Notes: generated from the letters alone by a model not told the origin. 64,000 nt of DNA from Methanocellales archaeon (GCA_028715985.1 JAQUQR010000001.1:61927-125926); one strand, 5' to 3'; numbered from the stretch's first letter, positions 32,251 through 42,009 are shown. Program-made: numbers and translations.

Positions 32251-33495
32251 TTATAGCAAACCATCCTTTGCTTTCTCTTTAAAAAAATCTGCCAGGGTCT
32301 TCTGGAATTTGTATAGCTCCAGGAATTTTGCCCTGGGTCTCCATTTCGATAACGGGGTTCGTATTCTTGTGGCTATGTCCCCTATTGCCTCTTCTACGGA
32401 ATCAAATCTTTTCGGTTTTTGTGACATGGCATTCCTTACGGTCTCTCGGATTACCCAGCTACCGAGGGGTGCCCAATAGGCCGGGAGAATCTCTCGTATT
32501 ATCAAAATCAGTGCCTGTTTTTTTATTTTCTCCAGATACTCAAGGCACCCAAGCCTTGCAGCATAATACCCTCCTGCTATGTGAGAATAAGTTGTCCTGC
32601 CCTCGTATCCCTCTCTGTCTTCCCCAATCCATGTCGTATTGCCTGCCCAAGTGGACTTTGGTAACCAGATCTCTATCAACTCGAATGAAAAAATTCTGGG
32701 CAGCAGGAGTATCTCAAATCTATTGCCAAATTTTTGGTCACTAAAAACCCTTATCTCATCGAGTTCCGGGTTAGTTCTGACTTGGGTGATCAGTTCCCTG
32801 CCTATGATATCGTCTGTTGCCGTGATCGACCATCTTGTCGGAACAAGTTTGCGATCATCGTGTCTGCCGAGCAGTCCGACCGAGAGCAGTCTGCCTATGT
32901 GGTAGGTCGAGATGTCGCCCTTGTATAATTCTCCTATCGCATCCTTGGCTAAGACATCAGTATCGAAGACAAGATGGTCAATTTTTCTGGGAACCGATGG
33001 GTTTTCTGTTATTTTCAATGTTTTAATCCTGCCGGAAGGGCCCATTGGACTCAGGACATCATCAAAGCGTAATTCCTTTTTAGGGGCTTTATGGAAGTGG
33101 ACCTCGGTGTCGACTGGCATAGATGCCATCGCAAGTTCCTGGATATTGGCTAATATTCTGTTGGTTGAAATGCAAGGCTCTTTGACATTTAAGCCGATGT
33201 TGGATCTGACCAAATTTGAGCGCAGTTCAATTACGTCTTGGATATCTTTGCCTAACCATTTACTGGGATCGTCGTAGATCGGTGCCTCCTTGGCGGTTAT
33301 TGAAGGGGGAATCAACGGTCCTGCTTGGATATTTGGATATCCGACACGCCCCACAAAAACTGAAGGCGGGGAAGCACCAAAGATGCTGTCTCCTAGGGGT
33401 GATATCCTCTCTATTGCTCTGAACTTGGTGAGTATCGGGCAAGGCCTACCACACAAGCCCTTTCCTTTGCATAATATGCATAGCGAATCTTTCAT
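32251..33495 (-). CDS. Nre-family archaeal DNA repair protein with PCNA-interacting tail
   Basis: The 414 residues begin MKDSLCILCKGKGLCGRPCP, a Cys-rich zinc-finger-like opening. PPSVFVGRVGYPNIQAGPL, STYHIGRLLSVGLLGRHDDRKLVPTRWSITATD and HIAGGYYAARL segments follow, typical of the archaeal Nre (DUF650/DUF651) proteins implicated in DNA damage resistance. Near the C-terminus QKTLADFF fits the PIP-box pattern Qxx(L/I/M)xxFF, so it probably binds the sliding clamp. An ATG 18 bases upstream (33513) is also possible. It converges on the tRNA-Gly gene. Confidence 0.9.
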   Translation of the reverse strand: MKDSLCILCKGKGLCGRPCPILTKFRAIERISPLGDSIFGASPPSVFVGRVGYPNIQAGPLIPPSITAKEAPIYDDPSKWLGKDIQDVIELRSNLVRSNIGLNVKEPCISTNRILANIQELAMASMPVDTEVHFHKAPKKELRFDDVLSPMGPSGRIKTLKITENPSVPRKIDHLVFDTDVLAKDAIGELYKGDISTYHIGRLLSVGLLGRHDDRKLVPTRWSITATDDIIGRELITQVRTNPELDEIRVFSDQKFGNRFEILLLPRIFSFELIEIWLPKSTWAGNTTWIGEDREGYEGRTTYSHIAGGYYAARLGCLEYLEKIKKQALILIIREILPAYWAPLGSWVIRETVRNAMSQKPKRFDSVEEAIGDIATRIRTPLSKWRPRAKFLELYKFQKTLADFFKEKAKDGLL

Positions 33496-33862
33496 GGGAC
33501 ATCCTATCAGCAAGTAATATAACGTGCAACTGCAACTAACCCCTTTTCCAACTTTTTATTGTATTCTGCTGTTTTGGGGGAAGTCATGATGATCGTCTTC
33601 CTGTTTCATCCTCAAAAGCCACTCGATACGTGGCTTGGAGTCCAAATGACCTTTTTCCATTACCACGATATTCAGTGAAACCTTTCGAAGAATGAAATTG
33701 AGGTATAATCCAAGCGTGCTGTCTGCACAGGGTTTTATTGACACTCATCAAACGGTTATTTACTTCATTCCACACTTCAGTTTTATATTTTAAATAATCC
33801 CTCCGTGATAGTATATATGATATAAATGAAATACATAAAGTAATACATGGGATGTTACCAAC

Positions 33863-33934
33863 ATGAAGCTCAGAACTAAGTTATGGAGACGCGGAAAGAT
33901 GAGCTTTGCAACGAAATTTTTTGAATTTGCTTAG
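33863..33934 (+). pseudogene. AbrB-like N-terminal remnant, 23 codons
   Basis: ATG at 33863 opens MKLRTKLWRRGKMSFATKFF and stops after 23 residues. The start resembles the first strand and turn of AbrB-type proteins (KLRTKLWRRG), but the fold is not completed. A TATA-like TATATATGATATAAA lies about 40-55 bases upstream. It sits in a 650-base stretch (33496-34152) with no other gene that I can support. Confidence 0.3.
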
Positions 33935-33947
33935 TTTTGATAGGTGA

Positions 33948-33969
33948 ATGCGATATAACAATATCGCAT
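33948..33969. repeat. perfect 9-bp inverted repeat with AACA loop
   Basis: ATGCGATAT (33948-33956) and ATATCGCAT (33961-33969) are exact reverse complements around AACA. ATGCGAT recurs at about 34003-34009. It may be an operator or a hairpin following the AbrB-like remnant. Confidence 0.45.
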
Positions 33970-34152
33970 CATCAAGACATTTATAGTATAGTGTAATTAG
34001 ACTATGCGATTTTGATCTTTTTCAATCTTTTTTGATGAATGGTTATTTCAGTCCTGTTTTGTTGGATGTTGCATTGCGGCCATTAAAATCAACTAGGAAA
34101 AAGTTTTAGTGCTCTTTGTAGGTTAATATCTAAAAGACCAAGAAGATGTAAA

Positions 34153-34302
34153 ATGATTGATGCAGATAATGTAATAGATGATGTAATAAATGACCCTAAT
34201 ACCATAGCGAGTTTGGATGAAAGGGAAATAGACAAATGCTTGAAAAGGCAATCCCAATTTTGGAGAAAGAAAAGGCATTGGTGGAATTGGATGGCGACCT
34301 AG
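34153..34302 (+). other. short frame that may be the frameshifted N-terminus of the downstream phosphatase
   Basis: ATG 34153 gives a 27-residue acidic stretch MIDADNVIDDVINDPNT ... LDEREIDK, then runs out of frame across the phosphatase start. Adding one A at GACAAATG (34231-34238) would join it directly to [20 protein letters not shown]. Homologous archaeal phosphatases often carry such an N-terminal helix, so this is either a frameshifted 5' end or a leader peptide. Confidence 0.4.
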
Positions 34303-35042
34303 CCTTCGTAGGAGACACCCATGGAGATTTCGAGACGGCGAAGTCTATAGTGAAGAGATTTTTTGATGGGAGGTATTTAGTTTTCTTAGGCGATTATATA
34401 GACCGAGACCCAATGAAATGGGGATCCATACACAATGTGACTTATTTGCTCTTCCTAAAATGCCGTTATCCAGAAAAAATCTTTCTTTTAAAAGGAAATC
34501 ATGAATGCAATTACGCCATCCCCTGCTTCCCTTATGAATTTGAACAGGAGATAATCCAAAGATACGGTTCTCATAGATTGCATAAAAAATATGTTGAGGC
34601 ATTTTCATCAATGCCGTTGATGGTTCTCGCAAAAAATGTTTTCGCTGCACATGGAGGAATTCTGAAAGGAGCAAATTTAGAGCAGTTGAGGAAAATAGGA
34701 AAAAATGATTTAACATCTATCGAATCGATTGTATGGAGCGATCCCATCATCTCAACAACTTTTAGAGGAGTGGGCGATCCATTTAACGAAGAGGATTTAA
34801 CCAAATTTCTAGATGGGATAAATGCCAGGGTATTCATTAGGGGACACGATTATAGCACATTGGGAATTTCCATATATGGGGGTAGGTGCCTCACCATATT
34901 TTCATCTCGTAGATACAAAGAAATGGGAAATGGGGGAATTTTGGTGGCTAGGGCTGAGAAAGAAATATCCTGCACTAGTGATCTTATCCTCGAAGATTTT
35001 TCCACTGGAAAGTGGCTTAACTATGAGGCGGCAAGGAGATGA
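34236..35042 (+). CDS. PPP-family serine/threonine phosphatase-like metallophosphoesterase
   Basis: The 268 residues have the full PPP metal set: [38 protein letters not shown] and IRGHDYS. This gives a dinuclear metal centre like that of PP1/PP2A-type protein phosphatases; archaeal members dephosphorylate proteins or small molecules. No strong ribosome-binding site precedes ATG 34236, and an upstream frame at 34153 may belong to the same gene. It overlaps the LigD-PE-like gene by four bases (ATGA). Confidence 0.88.
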   Translation: MLEKAIPILEKEKALVELDGDLAFVGDTHGDFETAKSIVKRFFDGRYLVFLGDYIDRDPMKWGSIHNVTYLLFLKCRYPEKIFLLKGNHECNYAIPCFPYEFEQEIIQRYGSHRLHKKYVEAFSSMPLMVLAKNVFAAHGGILKGANLEQLRKIGKNDLTSIESIVWSDPIISTTFRGVGDPFNEEDLTKFLDGINARVFIRGHDYSTLGISIYGGRCLTIFSSRRYKEMGNGGILVARAEKEISCTSDLILEDFSTGKWLNYEAARR

Positions 35043-35410
35043 AAGGGAATAACATTTATGTTATACAAAAACACGATGCAACACATCTTCATTATGATAT
35101 GCGATTAGAAGTCAATGGTGTTTTGAAAAGCTGGGCTATTCCCAAAAAGCCGCCAACGGAAAAGGGGGTAAAAAGATTAGCAGTACAAACCGAAGATCAT
35201 TCTATTGAATATGCAAATTTTGAGGGCATCATTCCTGAAGGAAGTTATGGAGCGGGATCTGTTGAAATTTGGGATAAAGGAACATTTGAAATTGAAGAAA
35301 GAGAGAAAGATAAACTCGTTGTCCATATATATGGAAACAAATTGGAAGGTAGATACTGCCTTATACAATTGAAGGGGCAAGAAAAGAACTGGCTTTTCTT
35401 TAAATGCTAA
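35039..35410 (+). CDS. stand-alone LigD-type 3'-phosphoesterase (PE) domain
   Basis: These 123 residues equal one PE domain: [18 protein letters not shown] holds the catalytic His/Asp cluster, [29 protein letters not shown], and WLFFKC at the end. In bacterial LigD this domain trims 3' phosphates and ribonucleotides during end-joining; archaea encode it alone beside ligase or polymerase genes. No ligase or Ku gene is adjacent here. Translational coupling to the phosphatase and proximity to Lhr suggest a repair setting. Confidence 0.92.
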   Translation: MKGNNIYVIQKHDATHLHYDMRLEVNGVLKSWAIPKKPPTEKGVKRLAVQTEDHSIEYANFEGIIPEGSYGAGSVEIWDKGTFEIEEREKDKLVVHIYGNKLEGRYCLIQLKGQEKNWLFFKC

Positions 35411-35595
35411 ACTCCTGATAATTGGCTGTTTGCTGAATGATTTTGTTTTCTAATGCTGTACTGTAATAAATAATGAAATCAGTAATCACCCCGCCACTCT
35501 TTTTTAAAATCTTAAAAGAAATGTAATATGACAAAAGAATACTATAGGTAGCAACTACTCTATTAAATTGGAAAAACGTAGCTGGTGCTGTAGTC

Positions 35596-38202
35596 ATGGC
35601 AATTAGAACTGCGCACGAGTATGAGGATGAAGAGATCTATGGGAGATTGGAGCCTTACATAGGAGAGTGGTTCCGCTGCACTTTTGAGACGTTCACACCC
35701 CCGCAGAGATATGCAATCATCGAAATCATGCGTAGAAGGAACATACTTGTGTGCGCACCTACTGGGACCGGAAAGACGTTTGCCTGTTTCCTAGGTATCA
35801 TCAATTATCTCTGCAAACTGGCTAGGGATGCAAAGCTAGAGGATAAAATCTATTGTCTGTACATCTCTCCGCTAAGAGCGCTGGGCAATGATATCCACCG
35901 CAATTTAGAGCTCCCTCTTGCGGAAATCACCGAGATCGCAAAAGATATGGGGGCAGAGATGCCCGCCATAAGGGTGGCTACCAGGACCGGAGACACCCCT
36001 CCAAGGGAGAAGCAGATGATGCTTCGAAAGCCGCCCCATATCCTGATAACCACTCCCGAGACCGCAGCGATCATCCTAAATGCTCCAAAGTTTTCCCTTC
36101 ACCTGGCGAATCTGGAATACGTGATCATCGATGAGGTGCATGAGGTAGCTGATTCGAAGAGGGGGGCACATCTGAGCTTAACATTGGAGCGTCTCCAGCA
36201 TGATAAAGAATTTGTCAGGATAGGGATGAGTGCCACTACATCTCCCATAAGGGAAGTGGCCAAGTTTCTGGTCGGCTATGAAAACGAAAAGCTCAGGAGT
36301 TGTTTGGTAGCAGACGTTTCACATGCGAAGCCCTTTGAGATCAAAGTCATCTCACCCGTAAAGGATCTAACCCTCATGGACAGCGCTGAGGCCACAGCTT
36401 TAATGTATGGGCTCATAAAGGAGCTCGTTGACAAGCACAGATCCACGCTCATATTCACCAACACGCGTTCCGGAGCTGAAAGAGTATCTTATCACTTGTC
36501 AAGGCTTTACGCAGAATTGGGGGAGGATGCAGGAATAGGGGCTCACCACGGCTCCTTGTCCAGGGAAACGAGGGTTGATGTGGAGGAAGGATTGAAAGAA
36601 GGGAGAATGAAAGCAGTCGCCTGCTCCTCCTCACTGGAGCTGGGCATAGATATCGGGACGTTAGACCTCTGCATCCTTGTGGGATCGCCGAAAAGCGTAA
36701 CCAGGCTCATACAGCGCGTAGGTCGTTCAGGACATGAATTTCTTGCTAAAGCCAAAGGTCGCTTGATAGTGTTGGACCGGGACGATCTGGTGGAGGGTGC
36801 GGTGCTGGCGAAATGCGCCTTGGAAAGGAAATTGGATGATGTGCAGATAGTTGGCACCGCTCTGGATGTGCTGGCTCAGCAGTTGGTAGGGATGTCCCTT
36901 GTGAAGAGGTGGACGGTGGAAGAAGCCTATGAGGTCGTTAGGAGAGCCCACCCATACCACCATCTGAGCGAAGAGGCTTTTCGCTCAGTCTTGAGATATC
37001 TTTCTGGATCTGAGCTGGAGGGGCGAAAAGTCTATCCGAAGATATGGTATTCTCCGGAAGAAGGCCTTTTTGGAAGACGAGGTCGTATGGTGAGAGGAAT
37101 CTATATGACCCATGTTGGAACGATTCCATCCGAATCCTCCGTGCAGGTCTACCAGGGCAAGAAATGGATCGGGAAAATCGATGAGATGTTCCTAGAAAGG
37201 CTCAGTAAAGGCGACATATTCGTCTTGGGTGGGAGAACATGGGTCTTCAGGCATGTTAGTGGAATCAGAGCCTCTGTGGAGGATGCCTCTGGCGCCGCAC
37301 CAACGATACCTTCCTGGATAGGGGAGATGCTCCCTCTCAGTTTTGATTCCGCCGTAGAGATAGGTAAATTCAGATCTATAATGGGGAAAAAGATCGTTTC
37401 ACAGGAGAAGGATAGAATCATAAACTGGTTGGGGGGAGAGTACCACCTCGACAGGAGGGGGGCAAAGCAAATATACGAATACTTCAGACAACAGCATTCA
37501 TATGCTGGAAAAATACCCTCCCATGACCTCATTCTATTTGAAGAGTATTTCGACTCTCTTGGCAGGCAAAACATAATATTCCATGCCCTTTATGGGCGCC
37601 GTACACTGGATGCGCTATCAAGAGCCTATGCCTACAAGATCGGCAGAGAATATCACACCAATGTGGCCGTTACGATCAGCGATAACGGCTTCATACTCAA
37701 GCTTCCTGTGCGCAAAAGAGCCGAGCTAAGGAGTATAGTAAAAATCCTCAAGAGTGAGGAGATGGAGGAAGTGCTGAGAAAAACGTTGAGAAGAACGGAG
37801 CTCTTCAAGCGGAGATTTCGCCAGTGTGCCACACGAGGACTGATGATTCTGAGGCAATACAAGGGTTATGAGATCAAGATGGGGAGGCAGCAGAGAAGCT
37901 CAGACGTTGTGCTGAGTGCAGCCAGTAAGATGCCTAACTTTCCAATCATGGAGGAGACCTATAGGGAAATTTTGGAAGAAGTGATGGACATAAAGCATGC
38001 GAAGGAAGTGCTAAGAGGCATGGAAGGTGGTAAGATAAAAGTGGACTTTATAGAGGGGTTGCCGGTGCCCACACCCTTCGCTCACAATCTGGTAACCTTG
38101 CAAGCAGCAGATGTGGTTCTCATGGAGTCTCGCAAGGAGTTCCTGCAAGAGCTTCACAGAAGGGTTTTGGAGTACATTGGAGCCAAGACATGCGAATTTT
38201 AG
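35596..38202 (+). CDS. lhr: Lhr-family superfamily 2 helicase
   Basis: The 868-residue protein has Walker A CAPTGTGKTFACF near residue 50, DEVHE (motif II), GMSATTSP (motif III), TNTRSGAERVSYHL, AHHGSLSRETR, SSLELGIDIG and LIQRVGRSGH (motifs IV-VI). The long C-terminal part contains the Lhr core winged helix and beta-bundle domains. Lhr unwinds DNA and DNA-RNA hybrids in repair. The stop overlaps the downstream metallophosphoesterase gene by 13 bases, the usual archaeal pairing. No ribosome-binding site is obvious at ATG 35596. Confidence 0.95.
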   Translation: MAIRTAHEYEDEEIYGRLEPYIGEWFRCTFETFTPPQRYAIIEIMRRRNILVCAPTGTGKTFACFLGIINYLCKLARDAKLEDKIYCLYISPLRALGNDIHRNLELPLAEITEIAKDMGAEMPAIRVATRTGDTPPREKQMMLRKPPHILITTPETAAIILNAPKFSLHLANLEYVIIDEVHEVADSKRGAHLSLTLERLQHDKEFVRIGMSATTSPIREVAKFLVGYENEKLRSCLVADVSHAKPFEIKVISPVKDLTLMDSAEATALMYGLIKELVDKHRSTLIFTNTRSGAERVSYHLSRLYAELGEDAGIGAHHGSLSRETRVDVEEGLKEGRMKAVACSSSLELGIDIGTLDLCILVGSPKSVTRLIQRVGRSGHEFLAKAKGRLIVLDRDDLVEGAVLAKCALERKLDDVQIVGTALDVLAQQLVGMSLVKRWTVEEAYEVVRRAHPYHHLSEEAFRSVLRYLSGSELEGRKVYPKIWYSPEEGLFGRRGRMVRGIYMTHVGTIPSESSVQVYQGKKWIGKIDEMFLERLSKGDIFVLGGRTWVFRHVSGIRASVEDASGAAPTIPSWIGEMLPLSFDSAVEIGKFRSIMGKKIVSQEKDRIINWLGGEYHLDRRGAKQIYEYFRQQHSYAGKIPSHDLILFEEYFDSLGRQNIIFHALYGRRTLDALSRAYAYKIGREYHTNVAVTISDNGFILKLPVRKRAELRSIVKILKSEEMEEVLRKTLRRTELFKRRFRQCATRGLMILRQYKGYEIKMGRQQRSSDVVLSAASKMPNFPIMEETYREILEEVMDIKHAKEVLRGMEGGKIKVDFIEGLPVPTPFAHNLVTLQAADVVLMESRKEFLQELHRRVLEYIGAKTCEF

Positions 38203-38939
38203 AAGCAATACAGATCATCGAGCCATATGCTGCACTCTACCTTCCTAGAGAGGGAGCTATTTGCATCGCTGACCTCCACCTGGGATACGAGGAGGCACTG
38301 GCGGAGGAGATCGGCATGACACTTCCAACCACGCAGCTGAGCGAAGTGGAGAGAACTTTTAAGTCCTTAATGGATTCATGCGAAGCCGATCACCTGATCA
38401 TAAACGGTGACCTAAAGCACGTTTTCGCCAGGTCAACCCCCCAGGAATGGGCAGAAGTTCCAGCTTTTATCGAATTCGCTCTGCAAAAGGTGGAGAAGAT
38501 CACTTTAGTCAGGGGAAATCACGATACCCTGCTTGGCCCCCTAAAACGCTTTAGCAAGGTGGAAGTCGTCGCAGAGCATCACCTAGGCGACATCGTCTTC
38601 GTTCACGGTCACAAGGATTACGTTCCTTCCAGCGAAAGGACGATAATTATCGGCCACGAGCATCCCGTGCTGGTGTTGGGAGATACCGTGGGAGCGAGGG
38701 TGAGAGTGCCAACCTTTCTCCAAGGCAAGATCGATGGGAAGAACCTGATCGTGATGCCTGCCTTTTCCCCCCTTGCAGGCGGAACGGAGATCAATCTTGC
38801 TTGCAGTGAGGAGCTTTTATCACCGATACTGCGTAGAGTGGATATCGGAAAAATGGTTGCATATGCCATTGATCCCGAGGCAGGAATACTGAAGTTTCCC
38901 GAACTCAAAAAATGGAGAGAAGTGTCGTTGAGACTCTAG
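38190..38939 (+). CDS. Lhr-associated metallophosphoesterase
   Basis: In 249 residues the metal motifs are CIADLHLGYE (DxH), INGDLKHVF (GD), VRGNHDTLL (GNHD), FVHGHKDY and IGHEHPV (GHxH). The family is the archaeal ICC-like phosphoesterase encoded next to Lhr helicase. It probably acts as a nuclease or phosphatase with Lhr. Translation is coupled by the 13-base overlap. The C-terminal 60 residues (YAIDPEAGILKFPEL) are typical of the group. Confidence 0.92.
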   Translation: MRILEAIQIIEPYAALYLPREGAICIADLHLGYEEALAEEIGMTLPTTQLSEVERTFKSLMDSCEADHLIINGDLKHVFARSTPQEWAEVPAFIEFALQKVEKITLVRGNHDTLLGPLKRFSKVEVVAEHHLGDIVFVHGHKDYVPSSERTIIIGHEHPVLVLGDTVGARVRVPTFLQGKIDGKNLIVMPAFSPLAGGTEINLACSEELLSPILRRVDIGKMVAYAIDPEAGILKFPELKKWREVSLRL

Positions 38940-39063
38940 TTTATTTTGATTTGGTTCTACACCACCTTTAGAACCCCATATCTTTCCTCATATTTTAAAG
39001 CCCGTTATTTAATACGACAACATTTAAGTTTTGTTAACGCCTTTAACGTTGGCTAGTGAGAAC

Positions 39064-39852
39064 ATGGCTTTGTTAGAGATCAAGAATCTTCATGTAGAGG
39101 TTGGCGGCAAGGAGATTCTGAAGGGCGTTAACCTGGAGATTGGCAAGGGCGAGGTGCATATTCTTTTGGGTCCTAATGCATCTGGCAAGACTACCTTGGT
39201 TATGACTATATTGGGAATGCCTGCCTACAAGGTCTCCAAGGGCGATATAATTTTCGATGGGAAAGATGTAATAAATCTATCCATAGACCAACGCGCAAGA
39301 GAGGGCATAGGCTTTGCATTCCAGTTCCCCCCTGCGATAAGTGGCGTGAAATTGCGAGATATAATCCGCCTTTGCGGCGGAAAGGAGCCCTGGGACCCGA
39401 GTAAGGAAAAGGAAGAAAGATTTGCCACTGAAGCACTTAGGAATGTGGGGTTGCCTCCAAGTTTCAGAGACCGGGATTTGAATGTGGGCTTTTCAGGCGG
39501 TGAGAAAAAAAGATCGGAGCTAGTTCAGATCTTTGCGATGAAGCCGAAACTTATGATCTTGGATGAGCCTGATAGCGGCGTTGATATAGACTCTCTCAAG
39601 CTGATCGGGGGGCGAGTGGATAGTTTCTTAAAAGAGACCGGGGGTTCATTGCTCCTGATCACCCATCACAGGCACATTTTACAATACATGGATTCGGATT
39701 TAGCTCATGTGATGTGCGACGGAAAGATCGTCGTTAGTGACTATCCGGAGAATATTCTATCCAAGATAGAGGAAAAGGGCTATTGTGCATACGTGGATGT
39801 GTGCCCCCCCTCGACGAAAAAGGAGCATATGAAGCTCCTGCCTGAGGAATGA
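39064..39852 (+). CDS. sufC: SufC iron-sulfur assembly ATPase
   Basis: The 262 residues carry the ABC ATPase motifs: Walker A LGPNASGKTTLVM, Q-loop FAFQFPPAI, signature FSGGEKKRSEL, Walker B LMILDEPDSGVD and H-loop LITHH. The IKNLHVEVGGKEILKGVNL start is typical of SufC, the cytosolic ATPase of the SUF scaffold. The ATG at 39064 is chosen because upstream in-frame codons do not resemble the family. It is four bases before sufB. TATA-like CCGTTATTTAATAC lies upstream. Confidence 0.95.
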   Translation: MALLEIKNLHVEVGGKEILKGVNLEIGKGEVHILLGPNASGKTTLVMTILGMPAYKVSKGDIIFDGKDVINLSIDQRAREGIGFAFQFPPAISGVKLRDIIRLCGGKEPWDPSKEKEERFATEALRNVGLPPSFRDRDLNVGFSGGEKKRSELVQIFAMKPKLMILDEPDSGVDIDSLKLIGGRVDSFLKETGGSLLLITHHRHILQYMDSDLAHVMCDGKIVVSDYPENILSKIEEKGYCAYVDVCPPSTKKEHMKLLPEE

Positions 39853-39856
39853 TCCC

Positions 39857-41122
39857 ATGAAAGAGTTCCCGAAATGGTACGTGGAAAAGCGAAAAAGAGC
39901 TCAAGAGTTGCTTAAAAATGCAAGGCCTGCCAAGTATGGTCCAGATATCGATCTGGCTGTTTTTGATGCGGAAGTCCCTCAACATGACAAAGTGGGGGGG
40001 ATATCTGAGCTTAGCGATGCAGTGCTGGGCGCTTCCAGAGCTGTGGGGACAAGAGAAGACGAGGAGCACAGAAGCGGCACGTACTTCCAGTACGACAACG
40101 ATGTGGTCTACCTGAAGTACACTGAATGGGTAAAAGAGAACCTACCAGACGGATTGATCGTCCTTAACATAGATGATGCCATTAGGACATATCCTTGGAT
40201 TGAGCGATATTGGTTTAGGGAGCTGCCCATGGGACTGGATAAATATGCAACTTATGTGGCAGCCAACTCTGTTGGTGGGGCATTCGTTTGGGCTAAAGAA
40301 GGGGCTAAGATCGATTATCCAATCCAGGCTTGTTTGTTCATGGGCACTGATAAGGCCGTACAGGCACCACACATCATCATCATCGCCGAACCCGGCTCTA
40401 AGATACACCTGATAACCGGTTGCACGGTCCATCCGGGATGTGAAACTGCGGCCCACATTGCTGCGACCGAGATCTACGTAAAAGAGGGCGCAGATGTGAC
40501 TTTATCGATGATACATTCCTGGGGGCAGAACTTTCACGTTCGACCGAGGATGGGGGCGATAGTCGAGGAAAATGGGGTGCTGAACATGAACTATATCCTG
40601 CTGACGCCTGTTAGGTCCATCCAGATGTATCCTACGGTTATACTGAAGGGCCAAGGTGCTAAAGCGAGTTTCAGGAACATGATTTTGAGCAGAAAAAACT
40701 CAAAAATCGATGTTGGCAGCAGCATCATATTTTCGGCAGAGGGAACCAAGGGAGAAATAGTCTCCCGTGCAGTCATTATGGATGAGTCGATCCTAGACAT
40801 GAGGGGCGTATTAAGGGGGAACAAGCCGAAAACACATGGTCACCTGGAATGCAGGGCTCTCCTGTTGAGCGATAACGCGATAGCCAGAGCGCATCCGAGC
40901 TTGGATGGCAGGTCAAAGGAAACCGAGATGACCCATGAGGCAGCGGTTGGAAAAATCGCTGATGAGCAGTTGTACTATCTGATGACCAGGGGGCTAAGCG
41001 AGAGCGAGGCAACCTCACTCATAGTAAGGGGATTTCTGGATACGGATATTCCCGGTTTGCCCCCGGAGCTCCAGGCTGAGATCAGCAGGATAGTTTCAAT
41101 GACCGCAGAAGAGGCTATGTAG
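39857..41122 (+). CDS. sufB: SufB/SufD-family iron-sulfur scaffold protein
   Basis: The 421-residue protein shows the right-handed beta-helix core of SufB/SufD (VHPGCETAAHIAATEIYVKEGADVTL, SMIHSWG, SRKNSKIDVGSSIIF, RGVLRGNKPKTHGHLECRALLLSDNA, then AAVGKIADEQLYYLMTRGLSESEA). With SufC it builds [Fe-S] clusters in the cytoplasm. Archaea normally have this minimal SufBC pair without the cysteine desulfurase, as here. AGCG-CGCT hairpin-like sequence follows the stop at 41122-41140. Confidence 0.95.
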   Translation: MKEFPKWYVEKRKRAQELLKNARPAKYGPDIDLAVFDAEVPQHDKVGGISELSDAVLGASRAVGTREDEEHRSGTYFQYDNDVVYLKYTEWVKENLPDGLIVLNIDDAIRTYPWIERYWFRELPMGLDKYATYVAANSVGGAFVWAKEGAKIDYPIQACLFMGTDKAVQAPHIIIIAEPGSKIHLITGCTVHPGCETAAHIAATEIYVKEGADVTLSMIHSWGQNFHVRPRMGAIVEENGVLNMNYILLTPVRSIQMYPTVILKGQGAKASFRNMILSRKNSKIDVGSSIIFSAEGTKGEIVSRAVIMDESILDMRGVLRGNKPKTHGHLECRALLLSDNAIARAHPSLDGRSKETEMTHEAAVGKIADEQLYYLMTRGLSESEATSLIVRGFLDTDIPGLPPELQAEISRIVSMTAEEAM

Positions 41123-41236
41123 CGTTTTGCGGATACGCTCTGTTACATCTAATGAACTGCAAGGCAAAGGTCAAGGAAGCAAAGCTTCCGAAGAAGTCCT
41201 CCAAGCTCAATAATGAATGTTTTGTTTATACCCCCT

Positions 41237-41938
41237 CTATACCCCTAATGCAGTTATTATCAATGAAGGTATGGCTCGATTTAAGCCGTGTGAAATCCAT
41301 GGCCCAATAAGGTTTTTCGTCTTATAGGTAACGATCCCCAGCAATATTCCTTGTGCAGCAACACCAATTAAAGACAGGGATGTGAGATGTTGTGGATGGG
41401 CAAGTATAAATGCTAGAACTGAGGTTGCATAGGCTATTTTAAGATCTGTGATTTTCCAGAGATATAAAAGAAGAACGCCTCTAAAAAGAAACTCTTCATT
41501 AAAAGCTTCAAAGAACATAATTACATACCAGTATGCCGAGGTAGGCTCTACTTGCCCCCACTCGTATATTATTAACGCAAGTATTACAGTTATCACTAAT
41601 ACCCCAAGGCCCCAAAAAATGCTCGTTAGAAGTTTTTCTTTTTTTACGCCTACCTGTTCTAATGCTGCTTTGATTTTACACCTCTCGAGATAGAGAATTG
41701 TAATCAGAGGAAGAATGGTAAATAGGATCAATTTTCCTACGAAATAGCCAAGAGTAGGTTCAATGACCTTACCTAAATCCTCAGTGATTCTATAACCAAT
41801 GACTATCAGAATGCAACAAATGGAAATTAGCGCTACTTTTCTTAGGCTTTCTTTTTTCCATTGTAGGCAGTATACTAAAGGGATGGGTAAAGCTAAAAGC
41901 ATCAGGGCTATCGGAAACATTCCAAGATTAAGGGGCAT
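41237..41938 (-). CDS. CPBP-family intramembrane protease-like protein
   Basis: The 233 residues have about seven hydrophobic helices with FEAFNEEFLFRGVLLLYLW (EExxxR motif) and FILAHPQH plus ISHGLNRA, giving the Glu/Arg/His residues of the CPBP (CAAX protease/bacteriocin-processing) family. It may cleave membrane proteins or be a self-immunity factor; the target is unknown. It is AT-rich and lies at the end of the candidate cassette array, with an attC-like element upstream at 42010-42087. At its 3' side only a partial element (41142-41148, GTTACAT) is seen. Confidence 0.85.
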   Translation of the reverse strand: MPLNLGMFPIALMLLALPIPLVYCLQWKKESLRKVALISICCILIVIGYRITEDLGKVIEPTLGYFVGKLILFTILPLITILYLERCKIKAALEQVGVKKEKLLTSIFWGLGVLVITVILALIIYEWGQVEPTSAYWYVIMFFEAFNEEFLFRGVLLLYLWKITDLKIAYATSVLAFILAHPQHLTSLSLIGVAAQGILLGIVTYKTKNLIGPWISHGLNRAIPSLIITALGV

Positions 41939-42009
41939 CGTTACAACTTACTCTCCTAAGTAGATATAACTTCTTTTTCGTTTTTTAGGAAAGGGCTTTG
42001 GAGGATTGG

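Noticed and set aside
33556..33775. Two overlapping minus-strand frames of about 62 aa
   Set aside because: No family features or upstream signals, and each is contradicted by the other.
41060..41148. A fourth complete attC-like element after the CPBP gene
   Set aside because: Only the start box GTTACAT (41142-41148, plus strand) is seen; no matching second box is found before it, as it would fall within sufB.
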